Assembly: GCF_024346375.1 (NCBI RefSeq)
Contig: NZ_JAGQCV010000009.1
Coordinates: 1-64,000, forward strand
Direction of reading: 5' to 3'
DNA length: 64,000 nucleotides
Origin: Synechococcus sp. ATX 2A4
Lineage (GTDB): Bacteria; Cyanobacteriota; Cyanobacteriia; PCC-6307; Cyanobiaceae
The notes under the pieces were generated by a model. That model made no database searches. It saw only the letters and a list, made by a program, of their open reading frames with translations, and was not told the DNA's origin. Made by a program: the position numbers and the translations under genes. Of this stretch, positions 47,298 through 56,784 are shown in pieces (position 1 is the first letter of the stretch; each line of letters begins with the position of its first letter).

Positions 47298-49247
47298 ATG
47301 ACCCAGGCCAGCGCCTATCAGCCGCTCCATCACAAGTACCGCCCCCAGCGCTTCGACCAGCTGGTGGGGCAGCAGGCGATCGTGGCCACGCTCAGCAACG
47401 CCCTGCGGCAGGGGCGAATCGCGCCCGCCTACCTGTTCAGCGGCCCGCGTGGCACCGGCAAGACCTCCAGCGCGCGGATCCTGGCCCGCTCGCTCAACTG
47501 CATCGCCGCCGACGGCCCCACCCCCGAACCCTGCGGCGTCTGCGAACTGTGCCGCTCGATCACGGCGGGCAATGCCCTCGATGTGATCGAAATCGATGCG
47601 GCCTCCAACACCGGCGTCGACAACATCCGGGAGCTGATCGAACGCTCGCGCTTCGCACCGGTGCAGGCCCGCTGGAAGGTCTACGTGATCGACGAGTGCC
47701 ACATGCTCTCGACCGCCGCCTTCAATGCGCTGCTCAAGACCCTGGAGGAACCGCCACCGCGGGTGGTGTTCGTGCTGGCCACCACCGATCCGCAGCGGGT
47801 GCTGCCCACGATCCTGTCCCGTTGCCAGCGCTTCGATTTCCGCCGCATTCCGCTGGAGGCGATCGAAACCCACCTGGGTGAGATTGCCCGGCTCGAAGCG
47901 ATCGGCATCACGCCCGAGGCCCTGCATGTGGTGGCCCAGCGGGCCCAGGGCGGCCTGCGGGATGCCGAAAGCCTGCTGGACCAGCTCAGCCTGCTGCCGG
48001 CCCCGGTGGAGGCCGGCGCCGTCTGGGAGCTGCTCGGGGCGGTGCCGGAGCAGGAGTTGCTCTCCCTGGCGGCGGCCCTCGCCGCGGCGGAGCCGCTGGC
48101 CGTGGTGGAAACCTGCCGTGAGCTGCTGGAGCGGGGCCGCGACCCGGGGGCGGTGCTGCAGGGGCTGGCCTCGGTGTTGCGCGACCTCACGGTGGCCGCG
48201 GCCGCGCCCGGGCGCCTGGAGTTGAGCAGCCTTTCCCCCCAGTTCCGGCCCCAGCTGCCGGAGCTGGCGGCCCGCATCTCCACCCCCCGGCTGCTGAGCT
48301 GGCAGGCCGGCCTCAAGGGCAGCGAACAACAGCTGCGTCAGAGCGTGCAGCCGCGGCTATGGCTGGAGGTGCTGCTGCTGGGCCTGCTGGCCGAACCGTC
48401 GGCGGGCAACGCCGGTGCTCCGCTCCCCGCCGCGCCCGGCGCCACCATCAGGAGAGCCGCCGCGCCGGTTTCTGTTGCGCCGGGAACTGCTGCGCCCGGC
48501 AGTGCCCCAGCTGTTCCCAGCGCCCCCCCCGCCAAGGCCCCAGGTCCCGCGGCCGCAGTGCCTGGCGTGCCGGTGCCCTCCAGCGCAGGGGGCGGCAGCA
48601 ACCTCACTGAGCTGTGGCAGCAGATCCTGGCCAGCCTGGAGCTGCCCTCCACCCGCATGCTCCTTTCCCAGCAGGCGGCACTCGTGCGCCTCGACGGACA
48701 GCGGGCTGTGGTGCGGGTCAGCGGCAACTGGGTGGCGATGGTGCAGAGCCGTCTGCCGCTGTTGGAGAGGGCCCTGCAAAGTGCGCTGGGCTCCCCCCGG
48801 CAGCTCGTACTGGAGAGCGCCGACGCCGCAGGTCCAACGCCCGAGGCCGGGGTGGCTTCGGGATTACCAGCTGGGGCCGTGCCGGGGGGAGGGGTGGCCG
48901 CAGGACCGGCACCGAGACCGGAAGCCTCCCCACCGATGACGCTGCAACCGATCTCCCTGCCAGCTGCTGTGGCGTCTCCTGCGCCGGCCGCGACTCTGGC
49001 GCAGGAGACCGCCCCCGCTGGTTCAGGGCCTGGGACTCCTGTCAGCGCCATGGCTAGGGCTGGCGTGCCGCTGCCTGCAGCCGCGGCCCCTGGTGGTAGC
49101 GCACCAGCCCCTGCGGCTCCTGTCGCACCCGCACCTCCCGTGCCGCTCGACGACAAGGCGAGGCGCCTGGCGGACTTCTTCAACGGCGAGGTGGTTCCGT
49201 TCGACGGGCCGGTGCCAGGACAGCAGGATGGGGCGAACCCGCCCTAG
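47298..49247 (+). CDS. dnaX: DNA polymerase III subunits gamma/tau
   Basis: A 649-residue clamp-loader ATPase. It has the N-terminal HKYRPQRFDQLVGQ, Walker A GPRGTGKTS, a four-Cys zinc module (NC to CGVCELC), Walker B VIDECHML and sensor 1 LATTDPQRVLPTILSRCQRF in pieces. The AAA+ and collar end around residue 375. The rest is a Pro/Ala-rich linker, a tau-like domain IV/V (ELWQQILASLELPSTRMLL, about 435-515) and another low-complexity run. No intein, unlike some cyanobacterial dnaX genes. The stop shares CTAG with the convergent glycosyltransferase. Confidence 0.95.
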   Translation: MTQASAYQPLHHKYRPQRFDQLVGQQAIVATLSNALRQGRIAPAYLFSGPRGTGKTSSARILARSLNCIAADGPTPEPCGVCELCRSITAGNALDVIEIDAASNTGVDNIRELIERSRFAPVQARWKVYVIDECHMLSTAAFNALLKTLEEPPPRVVFVLATTDPQRVLPTILSRCQRFDFRRIPLEAIETHLGEIARLEAIGITPEALHVVAQRAQGGLRDAESLLDQLSLLPAPVEAGAVWELLGAVPEQELLSLAAALAAAEPLAVVETCRELLERGRDPGAVLQGLASVLRDLTVAAAAPGRLELSSLSPQFRPQLPELAARISTPRLLSWQAGLKGSEQQLRQSVQPRLWLEVLLLGLLAEPSAGNAGAPLPAAPGATIRRAAAPVSVAPGTAAPGSAPAVPSAPPAKAPGPAAAVPGVPVPSSAGGGSNLTELWQQILASLELPSTRMLLSQQAALVRLDGQRAVVRVSGNWVAMVQSRLPLLERALQSALGSPRQLVLESADAAGPTPEAGVASGLPAGAVPGGGVAAGPAPRPEASPPMTLQPISLPAAVASPAPAATLAQETAPAGSGPGTPVSAMARAGVPLPAAAAPGGSAPAPAAPVAPAPPVPLDDKARRLADFFNGEVVPFDGPVPGQQDGANPP

Positions 49248-50626
49248 GAGACCTGGGTGGTGAGGTCGGGCTCGCCGGTGAGATCGTCGGCCTCCTCATG
49301 GCTTTCGTCGCCGGTCGCCTCGCCCACGTGGAGCGTCTTGGCCCAGACGAGACGTTTCGGCAACAGGGCCATGCGCAGTGCCACCCAGGGAATCACCACG
49401 AACCAGTGGGCCAGGTAGGCGATGCCCAAGGCGGCGGTGAAGGGATGGATGCGTGGCAGCGGTGGGCCCTCGCTGCTGCGCCGGCAGCCCGCCACGATCG
49501 CCGCTCCGGAGAGGCCGAAGGCCACGATCGACAGCGGCCAGATCGACGGCAGCGTGCGGGTGGCCAGAGCCGTGATCAGATCGGCGATCGACACCACCGG
49601 CAGGGCGTACTGGAGCAGAAAGAACGCCGCCAGATCGAGCTTGCGGGAAGGGGCCAGCGGGCCGGACACCAGGCGGGGCCAGTAGTCAAAGAAGCGTTGC
49701 AGGCCCCCTTCGGCCCACCGCTGCCGCTGCCGCCAGAGGGCGGGCAGGGTGCGCACGGCCTCTTCCTCCACCGGCGGATCCCAGAGCACGCCGATGCTGC
49801 AGTCGCCCAGCAGCAGACGGAAGCTGAGATCGAGATCGTCGGTGACGGTGGCTTCGTTGAAGCCGCCACAGGCTTCCACCGCATCACGCCGCAGCAGTTG
49901 GCCATTGCCGCGCAGTTCGGCGACGCCACCGGAGGCCAGACGCCCCTGCTGAATCACAGTGTCGAGGGCCATCTCCATCGCCTGGGCCACGGTGAGCAGG
50001 TTGCGATCGGCTTCCACCACCGCCTTGCGGAGCTGAACAGCCGCCCAGCCACCCGCTTCGGCGTAGGGAATCAGCCGTTGCAGCAGCTCCCTGGGCATGC
50101 CGGCATCGGCGTCCAGCACCAGCATCCAGCGGCCGCGCAGCTGGGGCAGCACGGCATTGAGCGCCCCCGACTTGCCCCCACCGGCATCCCGCGGCCGGCG
50201 CAGCACCGTGAGCAGGGGGTGGCGGTTGCCGATCTCCTCCAACAGCGCTGCTGTGCGGTCTTCGCTGCCGTCGTCCACCACCCAGAGGTGCAGCTGGCCT
50301 TCGGGGTAGCGCAGCTGCGCCACCCGCTCCACCAGCCGCCTGATCACCGCCTCCTCGTCCCGCGCCGCCACCACCACATCAACGTCCGGCCAGGCCTCCA
50401 TGGCCTCGGGAAGCGCCACTGCCGACTGGGGCTTCCAGAGTCGGAACAGCACGGTGCGGATCACATAGGCGCCCAGCAACAGGGTGAGGCTGATTGCCGG
50501 CAGCAGGTTGCGGGGCGGCTCCACCCAGTGGGGTGCCGCGCCGGCACAACCGCACAGCAACACGAACAGCGCCGCTTTGCCACGCCGAGGACGAGAGACG
50601 GTCTTCGCTGCGGTCAGGCCTGGCAT
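49244..50626 (-). CDS. Processive-type family 2 glycosyltransferase, membrane-bound
   Basis: A 460-residue membrane enzyme. It has the complete D, DxD, D, QxxRW set of processive beta-glycan synthases: VVDDGSED (DDG at 118-120), LDADAG (172-174), TDDLD (262-266) and Q300-R-Q-R-W304. One or two N-terminal helices (about 17-63) and three to four C-terminal helices (about 330-430) flank the catalytic domain. ATG at 50624-50626 is used. No PilZ domain, so no direct c-di-GMP control is seen. It could make a linear glycan or a glycolipid; product unknown. It ends in a CTAG overlap with dnaX and follows the SpoIID-like gene on the same strand. Confidence 0.87.
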   Translation of the reverse strand: MPGLTAAKTVSRPRRGKAALFVLLCGCAGAAPHWVEPPRNLLPAISLTLLLGAYVIRTVLFRLWKPQSAVALPEAMEAWPDVDVVVAARDEEAVIRRLVERVAQLRYPEGQLHLWVVDDGSEDRTAALLEEIGNRHPLLTVLRRPRDAGGGKSGALNAVLPQLRGRWMLVLDADAGMPRELLQRLIPYAEAGGWAAVQLRKAVVEADRNLLTVAQAMEMALDTVIQQGRLASGGVAELRGNGQLLRRDAVEACGGFNEATVTDDLDLSFRLLLGDCSIGVLWDPPVEEEAVRTLPALWRQRQRWAEGGLQRFFDYWPRLVSGPLAPSRKLDLAAFFLLQYALPVVSIADLITALATRTLPSIWPLSIVAFGLSGAAIVAGCRRSSEGPPLPRIHPFTAALGIAYLAHWFVVIPWVALRMALLPKRLVWAKTLHVGEATGDESHEEADDLTGEPDLTTQVS

Positions 50627-50702
50627 AAATAGAGGCTCTCCGTGATGCCACGCCGCACGCGACAGGGTCCCGGTCGTGGCAGGGCTCGAACTGGGCCGAA
50701 CT

Positions 50703-52295
50703 CTAAAGGCCCTGGCCGAGTGCCTCCAGCGGCTGGAGCTGCGTGCCTGGGTAGTAACGAATGAGCAGCTGGGGCAGGGTCCAGCCGCGACCGGCCAGAT
50801 CGATCGCGCCCGCCTGGGAAAGCCCGGCGCCATGGCCGAAGCCGCCGCCGTTGAAGCGCCAGCGACCCGCCCCCTCCGCCTTGAGTTCAAACAATGTGCT
50901 GGGCAGCTGCCGGAAGGTGCGCCGGATGGCATCACGGCGCAGCACCTGGCGGCCTTCGCTCCCCTCGATGGCCAGCGCCAGGACGCGACCGCTTGGCCCC
51001 CGCTCCAGCACCCTGAGTTTCAAGGGGGTGCCCACCGGCAGTCGGGCCGTGGCGAGGGCCTGCTGCACCTGAGCGGTCGTCATCAGGCGCTGCCAGCGGA
51101 AGCGCGGGTGGTAGGCGCCATAGGCGGAACCACCGCCCGCCAGCAGCGCCGGCAGCGACGCCGCCGCCAGGGGCACCGCAAACCGCGCGTTGAAGGCGGG
51201 CGGACCATCCGGCGCCGCCTTCAGGTAGGGCAGCGGCGCGCCGCTCCACACCTCCTCAAAGCCGGCGGCCATTCCACCGTTGGTGGCGTGGTAGACGGCA
51301 TGGATCGGGGCGCCCTGCCAGGTGAGCACCTGGCCCCGGGTGGCCTGAATCGCCGCGCGGACCGCCGCCCCTGCCTGCCGTGGGTCGGCGTAGACCTGGC
51401 ACTGGGTGTCGGCGCAGAGGTGGTAGCCATCGGTGGTGTAGCGGTGCATGTTGCGCAGCGACCAGGTGCGGGCCAGCACCGCCTGAGCCGCGAGGGCGGC
51501 CGGCGGTGATCCGGCGCCGATCTCATGGGGTACCACCCCCAGCAGATAGCGCTCCAGCGGCACCTCCTCGATCAGGCTCCAGCCGCCATAGGCGTTGCTC
51601 GCCAGGCGGAACGGGCCCTGGAACACGCCGCCCTCCCAGCGCAGCCCGCCCGGCGCCGTGATCCGCAGGGGACCCTTCAATGCCGCGCCGGCAGCTCCCG
51701 GCTCCCCGGACGTCAGCACCAGCCGCTGGCTGAAGAGCTGCTCCACCTGACGCGCCTGCAGGCCGGCCGGAGCCTGCGTGGCGCCAGGAGCCCACACCTC
51801 CCACTCGGCGGGATGGGCGATCACCGGGCTCACGCCGAGCTCACGCCAGGCCGTGGCGGCCTGCTCCGCACTCTCGAAGCTGGCAAACGGGCCCAGCACG
51901 GTGCGGGCGAGCTGGAACGGCTCCGCCAGGGGCACCTCCCGCCAGCGCAGGCGAACGCTCGGCCCCGAGAGCCGCTGGCCATCGGCATCGGTGAGCACCA
52001 GCTCGCCCGCCGCCGCCTGCAGCACCAGCGGGGCGGCTTTGGCCACGGCGCCCGGAGCAGGACCCAGGCGTGGTCCGAGCGACACCCACAGCACGGGCTG
52101 GGCGGGTTGCAGCGGCGGCGGCGCGCTGGTGGGCCAGTGCAGGGGCAGCGGGGCGAGGACAGGGGGGAGGGCGGGGACGGCGCGGCAGCCGGGTGCCGCC
52201 AGCAAGGTGAGCGCCAGCCCGAGTGCCGCCGGCGCCAGGACAGGGCCGGGCTGCAGGGGAAGCGGGGCAGAAGGACGCAACAGCTGGCGGAGCAT
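50703..52295 (-). CDS. SpoIID/LytB-domain protein, secreted
   Basis: A 530-residue protein with an N-terminal signal anchor ([13 protein letters not shown]). The Cys here could be a lipobox (LLAAPGC). The SpoIID domain occupies about 260-520, with [44 protein letters not shown] and the closing [12 protein letters not shown]. SpoIID is a peptidoglycan lytic transglycosylase in spore formers; cyanobacteria do not sporulate, and homologues such as this are thought to work in wall remodelling or heterocyst/akinete envelopes. A SPOR-like segment ([16 protein letters not shown]) precedes the domain. Start ATG at 52293-52295. Confidence 0.88.
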   Translation of the reverse strand: MLRQLLRPSAPLPLQPGPVLAPAALGLALTLLAAPGCRAVPALPPVLAPLPLHWPTSAPPPLQPAQPVLWVSLGPRLGPAPGAVAKAAPLVLQAAAGELVLTDADGQRLSGPSVRLRWREVPLAEPFQLARTVLGPFASFESAEQAATAWRELGVSPVIAHPAEWEVWAPGATQAPAGLQARQVEQLFSQRLVLTSGEPGAAGAALKGPLRITAPGGLRWEGGVFQGPFRLASNAYGGWSLIEEVPLERYLLGVVPHEIGAGSPPAALAAQAVLARTWSLRNMHRYTTDGYHLCADTQCQVYADPRQAGAAVRAAIQATRGQVLTWQGAPIHAVYHATNGGMAAGFEEVWSGAPLPYLKAAPDGPPAFNARFAVPLAAASLPALLAGGGSAYGAYHPRFRWQRLMTTAQVQQALATARLPVGTPLKLRVLERGPSGRVLALAIEGSEGRQVLRRDAIRRTFRQLPSTLFELKAEGAGRWRFNGGGFGHGAGLSQAGAIDLAGRGWTLPQLLIRYYPGTQLQPLEALGQGL

Positions 52296-52371
52296 GGGCA
52301 AAGCGGACGGGGGGAGTTGGCAGCTGGCACTACCAAGTCGTAGTTTGGTTGTTTGTGAAGTCGCGCAGGAC

Positions 52372-52572
52372 ATGCCGAAGCTCAAGACCCGCAAAGCAGC
52401 CGCGAAGCGGTTCAAGCTGACCGGCAGCGGAAAATTCATGCGCCGGCATGCCTTCCACAACCACCTGCTCGATCACAAAAGCCCCAAGCGCAAGCGTTTT
52501 CTGGGCACGATGGCGGTGGTCGACGAACGCGACGCCGACAACGTCCGCCGCATGCTTCCTTACGCCGGCTGA
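52372..52572 (+). CDS. rpmI: 50S ribosomal protein L35
   Basis: A 66-residue basic ribosomal protein with the family start [23 protein letters not shown] and the end VRRMLPY. Starts with ATG at 52372, AGGA upstream. It is read divergently from the SpoIID-like gene (76 bp apart) and is followed by rplT after 54 bp, so the two form a short operon separated from infC. Confidence 0.98.
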   Translation: MPKLKTRKAAAKRFKLTGSGKFMRRHAFHNHLLDHKSPKRKRFLGTMAVVDERDADNVRRMLPYAG

Positions 52573-52626
52573 TCTCTCGCCAGGTCACCCACACCCCGTC
52601 CTTCAATTTCGCCCTGAGAACACACC

Positions 52627-52974
52627 ATGGCCCGCGTCAAGAGGGGCAACGTCGCCCGTAAACGCCGTAACAAGATCCTCCGCCTGGCCCGTGGCTTCCA
52701 GGGCGGCAGCGGCAGCCTGTTCCGCACCGCCAACCAGCGGGTGATGAAGGCGCTTTGCAACGCCTACCGCGACCGTCGCCGCCGGAAGCGCGACTTCCGC
52801 CGTCTGTGGATCGCCCGCATCAATGCCGCCGCCCGCATCAACGGGCTGAGCTACAGCCGGCTGATCGGCGGCATGAAAAAAGCCGACATTCTGCTGAACC
52901 GCAAGATGCTGGCCCAGCTCGCCGTGGCTGATCCCGCCAGTTTCACCAGCGTGGTTTCGGCCGCTACGCGCTGA
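52627..52974 (+). CDS. rplT: 50S ribosomal protein L20
   Basis: A 115-residue 23S rRNA-binding protein needed early in 50S assembly. [31 protein letters not shown] and [17 protein letters not shown] are family blocks. Second gene of rpmI-rplT. In E. coli L20 represses this operon through a leader RNA; the 76-bp leader space here shows no obvious L20 pseudoknot by eye. Confidence 0.98.
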   Translation: MARVKRGNVARKRRNKILRLARGFQGGSGSLFRTANQRVMKALCNAYRDRRRRKRDFRRLWIARINAAARINGLSYSRLIGGMKKADILLNRKMLAQLAVADPASFTSVVSAATR

Positions 52975-53000
52975 TCACCACCGCATCGCGGGGAGGCCCG

Positions 53001-53657
53001 ATGGACATTCTCCTGCCTCAGGCCTATCTGATCGGCCTGATCCTGTTGCTTGGCGGTGCAGCCGTGGTCATCGCCCTTCAGGTGATCCGGGTGCGCCGTG
53101 ATGAATCGGCACTGGCCCGGCTCGAGGGGCAAGCCAAGGGGGGGGATGGCAAAGATCCCGCCGTCCTCTATGAACTCGGCTCGGTCCAGCTGCGTAAACG
53201 GCTCTACTCCCAGGCGGTGGACACTCTCCGGCTGGCCCAGAAGAAGAGTGGCGGTGAACCCCCCGAGGCCCAGGCACTGATTCAGAACGCCCTGGGGTTT
53301 TCCCTGGCCGCTCAGAGCAACTACGCCAGCGCCATCCGTCACTACAAGTCAGCCCTGCAGGCCAAACCCGATTACCCGGTGGCGCTCAACAACCTCGGCT
53401 ACGCCTTCGAGCGCCAGGGCAAACCCGATGAAGCCCGGGACACCTACGCCAAGGCCCTGAGCCTCGACCCCACCAACAAAACCACCCTCAAGCGGCTGAA
53501 GCTGCTCGATCGCCGCTTTCCAGCCGACGTGAACACCCCGGCGACCAGCGGCCAGGGGATGGCCGCCAGCAGCAGCGATTCAGGGCCGGCAGCTGGAGCC
53601 AGCAACGCTGGCAGCAAATCAACTCCCAAACCCTCACCCACCAACACGCCGGCCTGA
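53001..53657 (+). CDS. TPR membrane protein, Ycf37-like
   Basis: A 218-residue protein with an N-terminal transmembrane helix (about 6-29) and three TPR motifs (ELGSVQLRKRLYSQAVDTLRL, then NALGFSLAAQSNYASAIRHY, then NLGYAFERQGKPDEARDTYAKALSL, each helix pair read separately). It ends in a Ser/Thr/Pro tail. This layout is that of Ycf37, which helps assemble photosystem I. Start ATG at 53001 with GGGAGG eight bases upstream. It follows rplT by 26 bp. The Ycf37 identity is inferred from architecture. Confidence 0.8.
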   Translation: MDILLPQAYLIGLILLLGGAAVVIALQVIRVRRDESALARLEGQAKGGDGKDPAVLYELGSVQLRKRLYSQAVDTLRLAQKKSGGEPPEAQALIQNALGFSLAAQSNYASAIRHYKSALQAKPDYPVALNNLGYAFERQGKPDEARDTYAKALSLDPTNKTTLKRLKLLDRRFPADVNTPATSGQGMAASSSDSGPAAGASNAGSKSTPKPSPTNTPA

Positions 53658-53714
53658 GGTCCGCGCGACAGGTCCCCGGCGAACTCGGATAAGGTCAGGA
53701 GCACGTGCTTGCTG

Positions 53715-54278
53715 TCACCACAGCCCGCGGATCGGCGCCCCCTGCCCAAGAGGCTGGCCAGCGGGACGGGCAGCCGGCAGGGCGGAGGCGCTCACGGGGT
53801 CGAGCACCAGCCGGCCACCAGGATTGGTGAGCCGTGGGGCATTCCAGCCCATCGGCGAGAAGCCCTGCAGACCAAGAAAATCACCGCCGGGTTCGAGGCC
53901 AAGGCTGAGGTTGTCGATCAGGGGAATGAGCTCCAGCTGATCCGATTTGGCATTGAGATTGCCCTGCACCGGCGAGCTGGCGCTGCCCACCGTGAGCGTG
54001 CCGCGCAGGTCGATCATCTGGCCCATGGCCGTCACCGTGTCAAGGCGCAGTTCCACAGGGGTGGGGGCGCCGCCACCGAAGGCCTGGTAGCTGCCACGCC
54101 ACTGCCGCGGCAACTGGGTGGCCAGCAACGCCGCCCGGCCCACCGGATCGAAGGTTTCCACCGGGCCGATCTCGCTGAAGGAGGTGTCCAGCGGCGAGGC
54201 GGGCGGAAGGCTGAACGGCACGAAGCTGCCCACCGGCACCGGACTGGCAGCGAGCAGCAGGGAGAGAACCGGTGTCAT
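53715..54278 (-). CDS. Conserved cyanobacterial secreted protein, unknown function
   Basis: A 187-residue protein with a short hydrophobic N-terminus (PVLSLLLAASPVP) that could be a signal peptide. The core is beta-rich: WRGSYQAFGG, PVELRLDTVTAMGQMIDLRGTLTVG in two strands, and LELIPLIDNLSLGLEPGG. The strand pattern resembles small periplasmic calycin-like or lipid-binding proteins, but I recognise no family. Read divergently from thiG with 54 bp between the starts, and convergent with the TPR gene. Confidence 0.7.
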   Translation of the reverse strand: MTPVLSLLLAASPVPVGSFVPFSLPPASPLDTSFSEIGPVETFDPVGRAALLATQLPRQWRGSYQAFGGGAPTPVELRLDTVTAMGQMIDLRGTLTVGSASSPVQGNLNAKSDQLELIPLIDNLSLGLEPGGDFLGLQGFSPMGWNAPRLTNPGGRLVLDPVSASALPAARPAGQPLGQGAPIRGLW

Positions 54279-54332
54279 GGAAGCAATCAGGCCTGCGCGA
54301 AGGTTAGGAGGCGTGCGCTGTAACTTCTCCCC

Positions 54333-55181
54333 ATGGTGCAGATTCCGGGCTCGGATCCGTCAGGCCTCGCCGACGACACATTGGTGATCGGTGGCCGCCG
54401 CTTCCGCAGCCGCCTGATGACCGGCACGGGCAAGTACCCCTCACTTGCGGCGATGCAGGCCAGCCTGGCGGCCAGCCGCTGCGAGATCGTCACCGTGGCG
54501 GTGCGGCGGGTGCAATCCGCGGCGGCAGGCCACCAGGGCCTGATGGAGGCGATCGACTGGAGCACGATCTGGATGCTGCCCAACACCGCCGGCTGCGCCA
54601 GCGCCGATGAGGCCGTGCGGGTGGCGCGGCTGGGCCGGGAGCTGGCCAAGCTCGCCGGCCAGGAAGACAACACCTTCGTGAAGCTGGAAGTGATCCCCGA
54701 CAGCCGCCATCTGCTGCCCGATCCCTTCGGCACCCTGGAGGCAGCCGAACGGCTCGTGAAGGAGGGTTTCACCGTGTTGCCTTATATCAATGCCGACCCT
54801 CTGCTCGCCCGCCGGCTTGAGGAGGCAGGCTGCGCCACGGTGATGCCGCTGGGCTCTCCGATCGGCTCCGGCCAGGGCATTCGCAACGCCGCCAACATCG
54901 CCTTGATCATTGAGTCGGCAGGGGTGCCGGTGGTGGTGGATGCGGGGCTGGGCGTGCCCAGCGAAGCGGCCCAGGCCATGGAGATGGGGGCTGACGCCCT
55001 GCTGATCAACAGCGCCATCGCCATGGCAGGCGATCCACCTGCCATGGCCTGGGCGATGGCACAGGCCACCGCAGCGGGCCGCTGCGCCTGGAAGGCCGGA
55101 CGCCTGCCGCTGCGGCAGGACGCCCAGGCCAGCTCGCCGGGGTGGGGCAGGATCGGCGACGCCACGTCTCCGCGCCTGTGA
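54333..55181 (+). CDS. thiG: Thiazole synthase
   Basis: A 282-residue TIM-barrel enzyme that builds the thiazole phosphate of thiamine from deoxyxylulose phosphate, dehydroglycine and the ThiS thiocarboxylate. Blocks are FRSRLMTGTGKYP, TVAVRRV, PNTAGC with the conserved Cys, FVKLEVI with the Schiff-base region, GCATVMPLGSPIGSGQG and PVVVDAGLGVPSEA. No ThiO or ThiS domain is fused. ATG at 54333 is used. It lies upstream of the psb34-like gene. Confidence 0.96.
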   Translation: MVQIPGSDPSGLADDTLVIGGRRFRSRLMTGTGKYPSLAAMQASLAASRCEIVTVAVRRVQSAAAGHQGLMEAIDWSTIWMLPNTAGCASADEAVRVARLGRELAKLAGQEDNTFVKLEVIPDSRHLLPDPFGTLEAAERLVKEGFTVLPYINADPLLARRLEEAGCATVMPLGSPIGSGQGIRNAANIALIIESAGVPVVVDAGLGVPSEAAQAMEMGADALLINSAIAMAGDPPAMAWAMAQATAAGRCAWKAGRLPLRQDAQASSPGWGRIGDATSPRL

Positions 55182-55255
55182 CGTTCTCTTTCGGCCCCAG
55201 TACCGGCCGGAAAGGGCATCGATAAGGTTCGCTTTCTCAATCGGGCCACCCCAGC

Positions 55256-55423
55256 ATGTCGGTCATCAAGGAGGACGGGGGCAGGCTCAACGCCTTTGCC
55301 CGGGAACCGCGCATGCAAGTGGTCGAAGCCGGAGGAGAACGCAGCCGCAGCACCACGGTGCTGCTGATCGCTGGTGGACTGCTGGTGCTGACCATGGTGG
55401 GCGTGGCGGTCGGCATCAGCTGA
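55256..55423 (+). CDS. psb34: Photosystem II assembly protein Psb34-like (ssl1498 family)
   Basis: A 55-residue protein. The N-terminus EDGGRLNAFAREPRM is the conserved block of the ssl1498/Psb34 family, followed by one transmembrane helix (TVLLIAGGLLVLTMVGVAVG). Psb34 of Synechocystis binds CP47 during PSII assembly and competes there with high-light-inducible proteins. The gene is short and easily missed. ATG at 55256; no strong Shine-Dalgarno sequence. It lies between thiG (75 bp) and sqdB (136 bp), all same strand. Confidence 0.85.
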   Translation: MSVIKEDGGRLNAFAREPRMQVVEAGGERSRSTTVLLIAGGLLVLTMVGVAVGIS

Positions 55424-55559
55424 CGCCGTTTCCGCTCGGGCCAGGCCAGCACCGGGGTGTGCCGCGGCAGGGGCCTCCACCGTTTCCCCGCAAGGGGGGC
55501 GGAATGCCTGTAGTAGCTTGCCCCAAGAGAGCAATCGCTCGTTCAGCAGGAGTTCAGAC

Positions 55560-56756
55560 GTGAAGGTTCTCGTTCTCGGCGGCGACGGCTTCTGCGGCTG
55601 GCCCTGCGCTGTGAACCTGGCCGACGCCGGTCACGACGTCGTGATCGTCGACAACCTGAGCCGCCGCAAAATCGACATCGACCTGGGGGTCGAATCGCTC
55701 ACACCGATCGCCACGATCCACGACCGTCTGCGGGCCTGGGAGGAAACCGGTGGCCGGCCCATCCACTTCGTGGCGCTCGATATCGCCCAGGACTACGACC
55801 TGCTGCTGGGTCTGCTGCGCAGTGAGCGTCCCAGTGCCGTGGTGCACTTCGCCGAACAGCGGGCCGCCCCCTATTCGATGAAATCCAGCGCCACAAAGCG
55901 CTACACGGTCGACAACAATGTGAATGGAACGCACAATCTTCTTTGTGCAATTGTTGAAAGCGGCCTCGATATTCATATCGTTCACCTCGGAACCATGGGG
56001 GTGTACGGCTATGGATCCCACCGTGGCGCCACCATCCCCGAGGGCTATCTCACGGTGGAAGTTCCCCAGCCCGATGGCAGCCGCTTCCAGGAGAAGATCC
56101 TTCACCCCACCGATCCCGGCAGCGTCTACCACATGACGAAAACGCTGGATCAGCTGCTGTTCTTCTACTACAACAAGAACGACAGCATTCGCGTCACCGA
56201 CCTGCACCAGGGCATCGTGTGGGGCACCAACACCGATCTCACCGACAGGGATCCGCGCCTGGTCAACCGCTTCGACTACGACGGCGATTACGGCACCGTG
56301 CTCAATCGCTTCCTGATGCAGGCGGCGATCGGCTACCCCCTCACGGTGCATGGCACCGGCGGCCAGACCCGCGCCTTCATCCATATTCGCGATTCGGTGA
56401 AATGTGTGGAGCTGGCGATCGACAACCCCCCGGCAGCAGGGGAAAAGGTGCGCATCTACAACCAGATGACCGAAAGCCACAAGGTCAAGGATCTGGCCGA
56501 AAAGGTGGCGGCCGTCACCGGGGCCAAGCTGAACCATCTCCCCAACCCCCGCAAGGAAGCCATCGAAAATGACCTGATCGTCGACAACCGTTGCCTGATC
56601 GAGCTGGGGCTCAAGCCCACCACCCTCGACGACGGCCTGCTGGGCGAGGTGGTGGATGTGGCACGCCGCTGGGCCGATCGCTGTGATCGCTCCCGCATCC
56701 CCTGCGTGTCCACCTGGACCCACAGCCAGGCGGTTGCGCTCCAGCCGGTGATTTGA
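55560..56756 (+). CDS. sqdB: UDP-sulfoquinovose synthase
   Basis: A 398-residue SDR-type enzyme that makes UDP-sulfoquinovose from UDP-glucose and sulfite for sulfolipid. It has the NAD motif VLGGDGFCGWPCAVNL, HFAEQRAAPYSM, the catalytic HLGTMGVYGYG, YHMTKTLDQ with Tyr and Lys, and HQGIVWGTNTDLT. GTG at 55560 with AGGAG 7 nt upstream decides the start. sqdX follows after 28 bp, the usual cyanobacterial sqdB-sqdX operon. Confidence 0.98.
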   Translation: MKVLVLGGDGFCGWPCAVNLADAGHDVVIVDNLSRRKIDIDLGVESLTPIATIHDRLRAWEETGGRPIHFVALDIAQDYDLLLGLLRSERPSAVVHFAEQRAAPYSMKSSATKRYTVDNNVNGTHNLLCAIVESGLDIHIVHLGTMGVYGYGSHRGATIPEGYLTVEVPQPDGSRFQEKILHPTDPGSVYHMTKTLDQLLFFYYNKNDSIRVTDLHQGIVWGTNTDLTDRDPRLVNRFDYDGDYGTVLNRFLMQAAIGYPLTVHGTGGQTRAFIHIRDSVKCVELAIDNPPAAGEKVRIYNQMTESHKVKDLAEKVAAVTGAKLNHLPNPRKEAIENDLIVDNRCLIELGLKPTTLDDGLLGEVVDVARRWADRCDRSRIPCVSTWTHSQAVALQPVI

Positions 56757-56784
56757 ACGGACCGTCCGCAGGCAAGCCGTCTCC

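Noticed and set aside
47298-49247. Intein in dnaX
   Set aside because: The ATPase motifs run on without interruption and no splicing blocks are present.
54279-54332. TPP riboswitch upstream of thiG
   Set aside because: Only 54 bp lie between the divergent starts and the conserved thi-box sequence is not there.
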